Assembly (NCBI RefSeq): GCF_900142915.1
Contig: NZ_FRCM01000005.1
Location: forward strand, 62,001-126,000
From: Mucilaginibacter sp. OK098
GTDB taxonomy: Bacteria > Bacteroidota > Bacteroidia > Sphingobacteriales > Sphingobacteriaceae
Direction of reading: 5' to 3'
DNA: 64,000 nt
A model generated the notes under the pieces. The model did no database searches, was not told where the DNA came from, and saw nothing but the letters and a program-made list of their open reading frames with translations. The stretch's first letter is position 1; each line of letters starts with the position of its first letter. Position numbers and translations under genes: made by a program. Positions 1 through 8,053 of the stretch are shown piece after piece.

Positions 1-523
1 TTACGTCCAATACATAATAAGGCGCGGCAGTCTGTTCCGAAGATACTGAAATGCCATAATACTGACCATGTAATAGCGAAGTTGCGCTACTTGTGTTATT
101 CCGTGCGTTAACTGAAAGTTTATATGCAGGATTAATATCTCCAATACCAACATTCCCACTACCAGAAATAGTCATTTTTACATCCGCAAGAGTAGCATCC
201 CCTTCCCCTGCAGATTGATTCACGGCAAAGTTCAAACTACCGAAGCCATAGGTAGTGCCATAGGGCTCAAATAACATTCCTCCTTTACCACGCCCTTTCA
301 GGCCACCTGCGCCAAGTAATACCCCGGTATAATCACCGTATGCTTCTGCTGTTCCTGAAATTCTTAATATAGTAGTTGATGTATTAGCGGAGTTGTAAAC
401 ATCAAGTAATGTATTAGGGCTTGTTGTTCCAATACCCACATTACCGCTTGACGGGAAAGTGTTTTGAGAAAAACAATTAAAAAAAGCTGTGGCTATAACT
501 AACGTTAATAGAATTTTTTTCAT
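1..523 (-). CDS. NVGIGT-repeat surface/tail-fibre-like protein, 3' end outside window
   Basis: The frame opens at an ATG at 523-521 and runs without a stop off the left edge (174 residues visible). It begins with a signal peptide (MKKILLTLVIATAFF, likely cut near FSQ) and then holds two copies of the motif GNVGIG, each followed within a few residues by a (K)L-(D/S)-V strand (TTSPNTLLDV and DINPAYKLSV). In Bacteroidota such repeats occur in long secreted fibre-like proteins, often ending in an S74 intramolecular chaperone domain; that end is not visible here. Exported surface location is inferred. It is divergent from the FKBP gene to its right. Confidence 0.75.
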   Translation of the reverse strand, partial: MKKILLTLVIATAFFNCFSQNTFPSSGNVGIGTTSPNTLLDVYNSANTSTTILRISGTAEAYGDYTGVLLGAGGLKGRGKGGMLFEPYGTTYGFGSLNFAVNQSAGEGDATLADVKMTISGSGNVGIGDINPAYKLSVNARNNTSSATSLLHGQYYGISVSSEQTAAPYYVLDV

Positions 524-846
524 GTGATTTTGTCTAAGTGTTATTGCGACTAAGTTATATATTCCGCAATAAATACTATATTATAAGATTGATAATAATT
601 TCAACTCAATTGTTGTCGAGGCTGCCCGATCAACTATTCATTCCAACTTACACGTTTCTAACAAAATCACCGTTATTAGTTGCGAAAACCCAACTTAAAA
701 CGTATGGTTTTCAATAGCTTTTCACTAATTAATTGTTAAAAAATGTTAAGCTGCTGTTTTTGAATTATAAAAGAATAAATTTGCCGATTGAAACATAGGG
801 TGGCGGTTTGTGTGCATGCCTGTTGGAATAAAGGCAAATAAACTGA
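524..846. other. Divergent intergenic region, AT-rich
   Basis: 323 bp between the leftward fibre-like gene and the rightward FKBP genes. No ORF of note. The only signal I see is a TAAATTTG box near the right end, annotated separately. Confidence 0.5.
776..783 (+). promoter_or_regulatory. Candidate -7 box (TAAATTTG) for the FKBP lipoprotein genes
   Basis: Exact match to the Bacteroidota -7 consensus TAnnTTTG, with a weak -33-like CTG 19 bp upstream and about 55 nt of leader before the ATG at 847. Confidence 0.45.
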
Positions 847-1365
847 ATGAATGATAGGATGAACAGGATACTGTTATTTTTTTTGCTTTTGTGTGCTTGT
901 TTTGCGGGATGTAAAAAAACAAACGATGTGCCGGCTCAGATTAGAGCACAGCAGGCGGTTGATGAAAAAATAATAAGCGCTTATTTAAAAAGCAACAGCA
1001 TCACCGCAACAGTTGTGGATTCGGCAGGGGTTTCAACGGGGATATATTATGTAATTGATACGCCTGGAACAGGGAACGATCTATATACAAGCTCAACGCA
1101 AATTACGGTTGGCTATAAAGCAACATTGTTAACCACGGGAAAAGAAATTGTGTCAACTGATGAATATCACCCCTCGTATATACTGGGGCAAACTCTTAGG
1201 GGCTGGCAGCTTGGGATTCCGGGCTCGAAGGTAAAAAAGGGTGGTACGGTAACACTGTATTTGCCCTCGCACTACGCTTACGGGCCTTTTGCACAGTCAA
1301 TACTGGGGTTGCCGGCAAATGCAATACTTATTTTTAATATAACAGTTTATAATATAACCAACTAA
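847..1365 (+). CDS. FKBP-type peptidyl-prolyl isomerase-like lipoprotein
   Basis: 172 residues. A lipoprotein signal (CFAGC, lipidated Cys22) is followed by a linker and a C-terminal FKBP fold from about residue 75. The family hallmarks GWQLGIP, KGGTVTLYLPSHYAYG and PANAILIFNI correspond to the FKBP core strands and the conserved proline/alanine-tyrosine-glycine segment. The usual VHYTG is replaced by VGYKA, so catalysis is uncertain. The start could also be the second ATG (859). The following gene, 73 bp on, is a paralogue; both are probably envelope folding factors. Confidence 0.85.
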   Translation: MNDRMNRILLFFLLLCACFAGCKKTNDVPAQIRAQQAVDEKIISAYLKSNSITATVVDSAGVSTGIYYVIDTPGTGNDLYTSSTQITVGYKATLLTTGKEIVSTDEYHPSYILGQTLRGWQLGIPGSKVKKGGTVTLYLPSHYAYGPFAQSILGLPANAILIFNITVYNITN

Positions 1366-1438
1366 TATAAAAAAGACCGGCGCATTAAATTTATATGCGA
1401 TGAGTGCTGTATTGAGCAGCAAAAACAACAGATAACAA

Positions 1439-2380
1439 ATGAAACAAAAAATTTTTACCCTTCTTTTAATTTCTGCTATTGGTTTAGTATCGTGCCGGAA
1501 AGATAAAATTGAGCAGAATATTAATCAATATGATGACAGCCAGATCCAGAATTATATAAGCGCAAACGGAATAACAGGGATGCAAAAAGACGCATCACCA
1601 TTAGACAGTCCGGGTATATACTATAAAATAATTATGCCTGGTGACGTGGCCTCCACTCCTTTGGATTATCCTGATCAGGTATCCTTTGTATTTACACTGC
1701 GATCACTTGATGGTAAATATACGGCAATAGACACTATCCAAAACCATCATGAGGATTTCCTGGGCCATTTAACAAATGATGCATTACCTTATGGCTTACA
1801 GATAGCTTTAAGAAATATAGTTAAATACAAGGGTGCAAGCGCACGCCTGATCATACCTTCGCACCTGGCTTATGGTGTAAGTGGTTATGGTACTGGCAGC
1901 TCGCAAAATGCAAATTCAAAAATAGCCGGCAACCAAAGCCTTGATTATTATGTGCATGTAATTGAGAATTATCCAAAGTACGATAAACAAGTAATTAAGA
2001 ATAATTTTGATATTTCAACCTATAGCTATGTACAAAATCCTTTGGATTCAACAGATTATTACTATTATAAGATATTAACGCCAGGTAGTGGTACCAGCGT
2101 AATTACTTCTGCCAGCTCATTTACAGCAACCTATACAGGATCATTACTTAATGGAACTGTTTTTGACGGTTCTTATAACGGGGCAAATATTTCTCCATCC
2201 TTAATTGTTACTTCATTGGTGCCTGGCGTACAGGAGGCGCTGCAAAATAATGTTAGGGTAGGAACTAAAATTTCAATGATTATACCTTCTAGTCGAGGTT
2301 ATGGTAACACTACATCAGGTAGTATCCCTATTAATAGCGTACTAAGGTTTACATTTTTAATTGTAAGTGTAACGCCATAA
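1439..2380 (+). CDS. Tandem-FKBP-domain lipoprotein
   Basis: 313 residues: signal peptide with lipobox LVSC (Cys19), an FKBP-like domain at about 50-175 (RLIIPSHLAYG) and a second at about 185-313 (FTATYTGSLLNGTVFDGS, then ISMIIPSSRGYG and IPINSVLRF). Domain 2 keeps the classic YTG...G..FD strand and looks like a working isomerase. Domain 1 lacks it (VSFVFTLRSLDG) and carries a longer loop before its last strand, so it may be a non-catalytic copy. Its stop codon abuts the stop codon of the convergent photolyase gene with no spacer. Confidence 0.87.
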   Translation: MKQKIFTLLLISAIGLVSCRKDKIEQNINQYDDSQIQNYISANGITGMQKDASPLDSPGIYYKIIMPGDVASTPLDYPDQVSFVFTLRSLDGKYTAIDTIQNHHEDFLGHLTNDALPYGLQIALRNIVKYKGASARLIIPSHLAYGVSGYGTGSSQNANSKIAGNQSLDYYVHVIENYPKYDKQVIKNNFDISTYSYVQNPLDSTDYYYYKILTPGSGTSVITSASSFTATYTGSLLNGTVFDGSYNGANISPSLIVTSLVPGVQEALQNNVRVGTKISMIIPSSRGYGNTTSGSIPINSVLRFTFLIVSVTP

Positions 2381-3694
2381 TTATTTAGACAGGGCTTCTT
2401 TAAATGCCCTTAAGCAACGATCACGTGCAAAAGCATGATCAATAATGGGTTTTGGATATTTGCTGAAGTCAGCATATTCCGGAACCCATTTTTTTATGTA
2501 TTTTAATTCGGGGTCGAATTTTTTAAGTTGCGAATCCGGGTTGAAAATGCGGAAGTAAGGCGCGGCATCAGTACCCGAGCCGGCAGACCATTGCCAGCCG
2601 CCAACGTTACTGGCCATTTCATAATCAAGGAGCTTGCGGGCAAAATAGCGCTCGCCCCAGCGCCAGTCTATCAGCAGGTCTTTGCTTAAAAAGCTGGCTA
2701 CTACCATACGCACCCGGTTGTGCATATAACCTGTTGCATTTAACTCGCGCATGCCGGCATCAACAAACGGGTAGCCCGTTTCACCCTTGCACCAGGCTTC
2801 AAATTGTTTTTCGTTATTGTTCCATTTAATCCGGTCATACTCCGGTCTAAAGGCATGATCAGCAGTTTTTGGGAAATGATATAATATCATCACATAAAAC
2901 TCTCGCCATATCAACTCATTCAACCATGTTTTTTCTTTAAAAGTATTAGCTGTGCGGGCCAGTTCGCGGATGCTTACGGTACCAAATCTTAAATGCAGGC
3001 CAATATGCGTTGTGCCTTTAATAGCAGGAAAATCTCTTTTTGCTGTATATTCAGGAATTAGCGATTCGTAACTTATAGTTGGAAATTTCCTGTCGCTTTT
3101 TTCAAAGCCTATTTCTTTTAAAGAAGGAAGTGGAAACGCTTTGGTTTTATAAAAGTTTGTAAAATATTTTTTATTGGGATATGTCTTTAAATAGAACGGC
3201 GTAAGCTTTTGATACCACTTGCGCATGTAGGGGGTATAAACTGTATAAGGCTTGCCATCGTCCTTAATAACTTCGTCACATTCAAAAATTACCTGGTCCT
3301 TATAGGTATTAAAAGAGATCTTATGCTTTTTCAGAAGTTCAGCTATTGCCTCATCACGTAATTTAGCATAGGGTTCATAATCATGATTGGCGTAAACTGC
3401 GGTGATATTATGCTCTTTTATCAGCTTATCCCATGCATTTTCCGGCTTATCGTGTAATACCAATAAGCTGCTGCCATGTTGCTGAAGCTCTTTGTCCAGC
3501 GCTTCAACTGTTTGGTAAATAAAAGTTACCCGGGCATCATCCTTATCTTCCAGCTGATCAAGGATCTCTTTATCAAAAATAAAGACAGGCAGTACCGGGG
3601 GGGCACTTTTTAAGGCGTGATATAAGCCTGCGTTATCATCAAGCCGCAAATCTCTCCTGAACCAAAATATGGATATCGGCTGCTGCTTATCCAT
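2381..3694 (-). CDS. phrB: Deoxyribodipyrimidine photolyase (class I, FAD)
   Basis: 437 residues. The N-terminal alpha/beta antenna domain (FWFRRDLRLDDNAGL) and C-terminal FAD-binding helical domain are both present, with signature segments ELIWREFY, WCKGETGYPFVDAGMREL, NRVRMVVASFL, LIDWRWGERYFA and NVGGWQWSAGSG. The tryptophans of the electron-transfer chain can be seen in WCKGETG, DWRWG and GGWQW. It repairs UV-induced cyclobutane pyrimidine dimers using blue light. Its start overlaps the end of the upstream SDR gene by 8 bp, so the two are co-transcribed. A second, DASH-type, photolyase-family gene lies at 9210. Confidence 0.95.
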   Translation of the reverse strand: MDKQQPISIFWFRRDLRLDDNAGLYHALKSAPPVLPVFIFDKEILDQLEDKDDARVTFIYQTVEALDKELQQHGSSLLVLHDKPENAWDKLIKEHNITAVYANHDYEPYAKLRDEAIAELLKKHKISFNTYKDQVIFECDEVIKDDGKPYTVYTPYMRKWYQKLTPFYLKTYPNKKYFTNFYKTKAFPLPSLKEIGFEKSDRKFPTISYESLIPEYTAKRDFPAIKGTTHIGLHLRFGTVSIRELARTANTFKEKTWLNELIWREFYVMILYHFPKTADHAFRPEYDRIKWNNNEKQFEAWCKGETGYPFVDAGMRELNATGYMHNRVRMVVASFLSKDLLIDWRWGERYFARKLLDYEMASNVGGWQWSAGSGTDAAPYFRIFNPDSQLKKFDPELKYIKKWVPEYADFSKYPKPIIDHAFARDRCLRAFKEALSK

Positions 3695-4595
3695 AAATTT
3701 CTTTTAACGCTGATGTGATATCCGGGTATTGGAATTTATACCCGGCATCTTTAATTTTTTGTGCCGATACTTTTGTGCTGCCTAATACCAGGGTGCTCAT
3801 TTCGCCAAGTAAAAGCCTTAATAAAAATGCGGGTACATTAGGTACCCACAAAGGTTTATGAAGTTGTTTGGCAATAGCCTGTATAAGCTGTTTATTGGTT
3901 ACGGGGTTAGGGGCAACCATATTATAAACACCCGTAAAGTTTTCATTTTCTATTGCAAACAAATACATTTCAACAACATCCCGCCAGTGGATCCAGGGAA
4001 TCCACTGTTTTCCGCTCCCCATTGGGGAGCCAACATAAAGCTTTACAGGTAGCGCCATTTGTTTTAGGGCACCGCCGTTGTTAAGCACAACCCCGGTGCG
4101 GAACTTAACTATCCGCAAATTTAATTTTTTGCCTTCATCAACCGCCTTCTCCCATTCAATGCAGCACCTGGCCATAAAATCGCTGTTAGGAGGGCTGTCT
4201 TCCGCCAGCAACTCATCGCCTCTATCACTGTAGTAGCCAATTGCAGAAGCTGATATCATAGAATTAACTTTATGCTTTTTTGTGCCGAGCAGCTGATAAA
4301 TCAGGCCAATGGATTTCGTACGGCTATCTATAATTTCTTTTTTTCGTTCATCGGTCCAGTGTTTATCAGCAATACCGGCTCCTGCCAAATGGATAATTAT
4401 ATCAACGCCATCAATACAATGCTCGTCTATTTCACCTTTATTAACATCCCACAAAAAAGTCTTTACCTGCTGATCGTTACCCGGCTTACGGCTTAAATGA
4501 CTTACCTGGTAGCCCTTTGCCAGCAATTGCTTAGTTATGGTGATGCCGATAAGTCCGGTGCCGCCGGTTAGGAGGACGCTTTTTTGTTGGTTCAT
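3687..4595 (-). CDS. TIGR01777 family NAD(P)-binding epimerase (SDR39U1/YfcH-like)
   Basis: 302 residues. An N-terminal Rossmann fold with GGTGLIG (11-17) and a conserved SASAIGYYSDRGDE segment identifies the SDR39U1/YfcH group. The C-terminal third (WVPNVPAFLLRLLLGEM...LVLGSTKV) matches the DUF1731 tail that defines this family. The substrate is unknown for the family. It overlaps the downstream photolyase by 8 bp; coupling with photolyase genes suggests, but does not prove, a role in light or stress response. Confidence 0.9.
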   Translation of the reverse strand: MNQQKSVLLTGGTGLIGITITKQLLAKGYQVSHLSRKPGNDQQVKTFLWDVNKGEIDEHCIDGVDIIIHLAGAGIADKHWTDERKKEIIDSRTKSIGLIYQLLGTKKHKVNSMISASAIGYYSDRGDELLAEDSPPNSDFMARCCIEWEKAVDEGKKLNLRIVKFRTGVVLNNGGALKQMALPVKLYVGSPMGSGKQWIPWIHWRDVVEMYLFAIENENFTGVYNMVAPNPVTNKQLIQAIAKQLHKPLWVPNVPAFLLRLLLGEMSTLVLGSTKVSAQKIKDAGYKFQYPDITSALKEIYG

Positions 4596-4639
4596 AGTTG
4601 ATTAGAGTCCATAGTCGATAGTTCAAGGCCCCTTGATAG

Positions 4640-4672
4640 AAACTTACGAAGTTTTCAAAACTTCGTAAGTTT
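4640..4672. repeat. Perfect palindrome, 16-bp arms (AAACTTACGAAGTTTT)
   Basis: Arms 4640-4655 and 4657-4672 pair perfectly around a single C. It lies between the Dabb gene and the SDR gene, both leftward, and may act as a terminator or processing hairpin. Its length and perfection suggest a recently copied dispersed element. Next to it (4600-4625) are GTCCATAGTCGATAGT-type words that recur at 42332 and 53720. Confidence 0.8.
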
Positions 4673-4698
4673 TAACTTTTTGGACCATCAGCTACTAA

Positions 4699-5010
4699 CT
4701 AAATATTTACACTGTCTGACACAACAACTTTACTGCAAAGCGGTTTGGCGTAGTTGTCGGCAAATAATACGTGAGTAGGGTCAACCTGGTAGGCTTCCTG
4801 CGCTTCGGCACTGTCAAATAAGATCAGCAGGGATACATCATAGGAGCGGTCTACTACCGAACGAAATGTTTCGGCCGGTACGCCAATATGAATCTCGCGA
4901 ATATGCGGAATAGGGAGAAGCGTATGTAAGCCATCGAGTAATTTCTGTTTATCGGCTTTATCCTTAAGCCATAAATGTACGTGGTGAACGAAGGTGTTTT
5001 TTAGAAGCAT
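4699..5010 (-). CDS. Dabb (stress-responsive alpha/beta barrel) protein
   Basis: 103 residues, the usual size for a single Dabb domain (PF07876). The N-terminal strand FVHHVHLWLKD, the central VDRSYDVSLLILFDS and the closing DPTHVLFADNY are typical of this ferredoxin-like dimeric barrel family. No catalytic function can be assigned. No signal peptide, so cytoplasmic. Confidence 0.85.
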   Translation of the reverse strand: MLLKNTFVHHVHLWLKDKADKQKLLDGLHTLLPIPHIREIHIGVPAETFRSVVDRSYDVSLLILFDSAEAQEAYQVDPTHVLFADNYAKPLCSKVVVSDSVNI

Positions 5011-5056
5011 GAATATTAGTTTTAATCGCCTAAAAATGGGGATAATGATTTAAAGA

Positions 5057-5083
5057 TTTGTCAACTTTTTAAAAGTTGACAAA
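5057..5083. repeat. Perfect palindrome, 13-bp arms (TTTGTCAACTTTT)
   Basis: Arms 5057-5069 and 5071-5083 flank one T just after the stop of the leftward ABC1 kinase gene, so it can serve as its terminator hairpin. The arm shares TTGTCAA with a separate palindrome at 19835. Confidence 0.75.
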
Positions 5084-5094
5084 TTTGACCCAGT

Positions 5095-6423
5095 TTAAGC
5101 AAACTGCTCCACCACATGTGGCTTAAATGTATCTGTCCTAACTTGAGCCTTTAGCTCATGCAATATGTTGTACAGGCCGAAATTGGTGCGGTTTACATAA
5201 ATAAAGTGCTTTACACCGCGGGCTTGTTTAAACTCGGGCATTTTTGAAACTTTTTCGCCAAAGCCATACAACTCATCAAAAAATGCTGTTTGGCCAAAAT
5301 CGAAATGATCGGTTATATAGGGTTTGGCAAACAGGCCTATCATTTGGCGATACATGCTGTAATAAAATTCAATTTGCGCCGGGGTATCATTCGGATGGAT
5401 CATTTCCAGCTGCCGGAATGCTTTGATAGTTTCTTCTTTATTATCCATCAGCCCGGTTGAGGTAAGGGAGAAAAAAGGATAATAAAAATCTTCGGGCATT
5501 TCTTTTATACAGCCAAAGTCAATAACACCCAGTTTGTTTTCGCTGGTTATCATAAAATTTCCCGGATGTGGGTCGGCATGTACGGCGCGGAGCTCGTGCT
5601 GCTGAAAATTATAAAAATTCCAAAGGGCCTGCCCAATTGTATTGCGTAATTGCTGCGATGGGTTGGTTTGCAAAAACTCGCGCAGGTGCTTGCCTTCCAG
5701 CCAATCCATTGTTATGATGCGCTTGCTTGATAACTCGGGGTAATACTTTGGAAAAACGACATTATCAAGACCGGCACAAGCAGTAGAAAACTCAATAGAA
5801 CGGCGTACTTCAAGCTCATAATCGGTTTCTTCCAATAGGCGTTCTTCAACCTCGCGCATGTAAATATCCAATTCTTTTTCACTCATGCCCAGCATGCGGA
5901 AGGCAAAAGGTTTTACCAGCTTAAGGTCGGATGAGATAGAATCACCTACGCCCGGATACTGGATCTTTACCGCCAGCTTTTTGCCATTCAGCTCCGCCTG
6001 GTGAACCTGGCCTATTGATGCAGCGTTTGATGACCGGACGTTGAATTTATCGTAGATCTTATCCGGTGTTTTACCAAAATACTTTTTGAATGTTTGTACG
6101 ATCAGTGGTCCCGAAAGGGGAGGGGCATTATACTGCGATTGCGAGAACTTATCAGTATAAGCTTGCGGCAGCAGGTTTTTATCCATGCTCAGCATTTGCG
6201 CCACCTTAAGGGCACTGCCCTTTAATTCGCTTAATGATTCATAAATATCTGAAGCATTATCCTCATTCAACTCTGATTTGTCCATTTCAGGATTGAATAG
6301 CTTTTTTGAATAATGCTTTATATAATTACCACCAATTTTAAATCCGGTTTTTACAAATTTGGCCGAGCGTTGTACTTTGCTGGTGGGGATACTGTTTTGC
6401 TCTTTTGGCGTATTATCATTCAT
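5095..6423 (-). CDS. ABC1/AarF/UbiB-family atypical kinase
   Basis: 442 residues from the ATG at 6423, whose first bases overlap the TGA of the upstream HAD gene; a longer version from 6450 would overlap more and is less likely. Family marks are in order: ALKVAQMLS (the KxGQ motif, here KVAQ), NAASIGQVHQAEL (Ala-rich nucleotide loop), LAVKIQYPG (invariant Lys), ETDYELE (ExD), HADPHPGNFM (catalytic loop) and GVIDFG (DFG). UbiB-type proteins support quinone or lipid metabolism; the substrate here is unknown. Third gene of a TetR-HAD-ABC1 operon. Confidence 0.92.
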   Translation of the reverse strand: MNDNTPKEQNSIPTSKVQRSAKFVKTGFKIGGNYIKHYSKKLFNPEMDKSELNEDNASDIYESLSELKGSALKVAQMLSMDKNLLPQAYTDKFSQSQYNAPPLSGPLIVQTFKKYFGKTPDKIYDKFNVRSSNAASIGQVHQAELNGKKLAVKIQYPGVGDSISSDLKLVKPFAFRMLGMSEKELDIYMREVEERLLEETDYELEVRRSIEFSTACAGLDNVVFPKYYPELSSKRIITMDWLEGKHLREFLQTNPSQQLRNTIGQALWNFYNFQQHELRAVHADPHPGNFMITSENKLGVIDFGCIKEMPEDFYYPFFSLTSTGLMDNKEETIKAFRQLEMIHPNDTPAQIEFYYSMYRQMIGLFAKPYITDHFDFGQTAFFDELYGFGEKVSKMPEFKQARGVKHFIYVNRTNFGLYNILHELKAQVRTDTFKPHVVEQFA

Positions 6424-7198
6424 CTTTATTTTTCTTAAACAAGGCGGCAAGCTTTTGTGCAGTTAGCTCCGAGTAATCATTAATAACCAGGTCAACCGGA
6501 TATAGATCTTCTGCTTTATGCCCGGTAGTAATCGCGACAACTTTCATGCCTGCACTGTTCGCTGCCTTAATTCCAGCCAGCGAATCTTCAAACACAACAC
6601 AATTTGACGGTGTCATGTTTAATAGTTCGGCTGCTTTTAAAAAGATCTGCGGGTTTGGTTTGGGCTTGCTCACCATTGACGAATTTACGATCTCGTCAAA
6701 ATCATTGCGGATAGGGATCTTGTTTAATATAAAATCAATATCCTCAACCGTTGCCGATGTGGCCATGGCCATTTTTATACCATCGTTTTTCAGCTCTGTT
6801 AAAAAGGTCTCCAGTCCGTTTATCGCGACTAAATAAGGCGCGTATTCTTTACGGTAAAATTCCTCTTTTTCTTTGAGCAGTTCTTTTAAACCGCTTTCAT
6901 CACGATCATCGAAAAGACGTTTCAGGGTATCCATAATTGGCACACCGCTTATTTCGGTATAATAAGTTTGTTTGCTTAATTCGCCTTTGCCATATTTTTT
7001 AAATAGGGCAACCCATGATTTATAATGATAGGGGGTATTATCTATTAACGTGCCGTCCATATCAAATATGGCGGCGAATGTAGCCAGGCTTTTAGCCCCC
7101 TCTAAATCTCCCCCGGTAGAGGAGACTTTAGCTTCGATCGTTTTTATAGCCTTCCCTATCGGGGATGGTTGGGTAAGGGTAGTATTAGTTGCTGCCAA
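6416..7198 (-). CDS. HAD-family phosphatase/beta-phosphoglucomutase-like
   Basis: 260 residues. HAD motifs: nucleophile and acid in FDMDGT (Asp46, Asp48), MATSAT (motif II), SKPKPNP with the motif III lysine, and VFEDSLAGIKAA (motif IV). It is a subfamily I cap enzyme like beta-phosphoglucomutase or sugar-phosphate phosphatases. The only possible starts before FDMDG are non-ATG; TTG at 7198 overlaps the end of tetR by 14 bp. The first 40 residues come from what looks like an in-frame dispersed repeat (PSPIGKAIKT...SSTGGDLEGAK), so the native N-terminus may have been replaced. Confidence 0.85.
   Translation of the reverse strand: MAATNTTLTQPSPIGKAIKTIEAKVSSTGGDLEGAKSLATFAAIFDMDGTLIDNTPYHYKSWVALFKKYGKGELSKQTYYTEISGVPIMDTLKRLFDDRDESGLKELLKEKEEFYRKEYAPYLVAINGLETFLTELKNDGIKMAMATSATVEDIDFILNKIPIRNDFDEIVNSSMVSKPKPNPQIFLKAAELLNMTPSNCVVFEDSLAGIKAANSAGMKVVAITTGHKAEDLYPVDLVINDYSELTAQKLAALFKKNKDE
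7090..7178 (-). repeat. Intergenic-type repeat read in frame as N-terminus of the HAD protein
   Basis: The DNA encoding PSPIGKAIKT to DLEGAK contains CCCCTCTAAATCTCCCCC and CCCTATCGGGGATGG, words I recognise as typical of Bacteroidota intergenic repeats of the 'PSPIGEG...GGDLEGA' kind. Assignment to that repeat is from general knowledge; only one copy is present in this window. Confidence 0.5.
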
Positions 7199-7847
7199 AT
7201 CCCATTTTTGCTTTAAGACCGCCGTTTTTAGCTAAAAACTTACCATACTCAAAAAGGTTATCTATTGGCGACCGCTGGAAAAGGTCAAAAGTAACATTGA
7301 TGCCTCTTTCAATGGCTTCATCAGTTTTTTCAAACCCGGTTGAATTATCGTTTATCCAGAAGTTTAATACAAAAACAAGCTGAACCCAAAGGGCGTCTTT
7401 GTAACGGTTGCTAAAAAACTTACGTTCCGACAATTCATTCGATTCCAGGCCTTCAACTATCAGGTCATTGCAAAAGCTCTCAAAAATATCCTTAATCCCT
7501 GTAAAGGTTTGCGGGGTTGAAAATGATTTCTGTTGTTTCTTAACGCTATAAACTACAAAGCTGCGGCTACTTTTAAGCAATTCAAAAAAGCTGTAGAAAA
7601 AAGATAAAGCCTTTTCGCGGGCCGAATACTGGCTCCAAACTTCCTGGGTTTTTATTTCGGCAATGGTTTTTACGGCAAAGCCGGTCCATATATTTTGCTC
7701 AATAGCGTTAAATGAACCAAAGAACTGATAAAATTCTTCTTCGGCCATTTTATTCTTTTTGGCGAAAATATAAACTGATTTCGGCTGCTGGCCCTCGGTC
7801 AACACAAAATCTATATATGCTTTCTGGATGCTTTCAATAGTAGCCAT
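7185..7847 (-). CDS. TetR-like transcriptional regulator
   Basis: 220 residues. The N-terminal 60 residues form a TetR-type helix-turn-helix (YIDFVLTEGQQPKSVYIFAKKNKMAEEEFYQFFGSFNAIE) and the rest is helical, matching the Bacteroidota TetR C-terminal group that is usually coupled to ABC1 kinases. It heads the TetR-HAD-ABC1 operon, and a perfect 16-bp palindrome lies 25 bp upstream, suggesting self-repression. The inducer is unknown. Confidence 0.8.
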   Translation of the reverse strand: MATIESIQKAYIDFVLTEGQQPKSVYIFAKKNKMAEEEFYQFFGSFNAIEQNIWTGFAVKTIAEIKTQEVWSQYSAREKALSFFYSFFELLKSSRSFVVYSVKKQQKSFSTPQTFTGIKDIFESFCNDLIVEGLESNELSERKFFSNRYKDALWVQLVFVLNFWINDNSTGFEKTDEAIERGINVTFDLFQRSPIDNLFEYGKFLAKNGGLKAKMGFGSN

Positions 7848-7871
7848 AGTAGATGTGATTATTTAAATTAC

Positions 7872-7887
7872 GTTATAAAATTATAAC
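7872..7887 (-). promoter_or_regulatory. Candidate TetR operator overlapping a -7 box
   Basis: Perfect 16-bp palindrome GTTATAAAATTATAAC. On the leftward strand its centre contains TAATTTTA (7883-7876), a 7-of-8 match to TAnnTTTG, about 29 nt before the tetR ATG. A repressor bound here would cover the promoter. Confidence 0.5.
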
Positions 7888-7923
7888 ATTACTTTTAAGT
7901 AAATGTCATACCTATCTATAAAT

Positions 7924-8053
7924 AAACGATTAGATATTTGGGATAGTACAAATGTGTGTTATTACTTACCAGATCAATCTGTTATCTAAAACGATTAGAT
8001 ATTTGGGATAGTACAAATGTGTGTTATTACTTACCGGATCAATCTGTTATCTA
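7924..8053. repeat. Tandem duplication, two 65-bp units, including the RES gene 3' end
   Basis: Units 7924-7988 and 7989-8053 differ at one base (A at 7971, G at 8036). The right unit carries the last codons and stop of the RES toxin gene; the left unit is a non-coding copy of the same 3' end plus downstream DNA. A recent slippage or recombination event. Confidence 0.95.

Noticed and set aside
5095..6450. Longer ABC1 kinase start at 6450
   Set aside because: It would add residues MPPCLRKIK encoded by the end of the HAD gene; the ATG at 6423 overlapping the HAD stop is the usual coupling.
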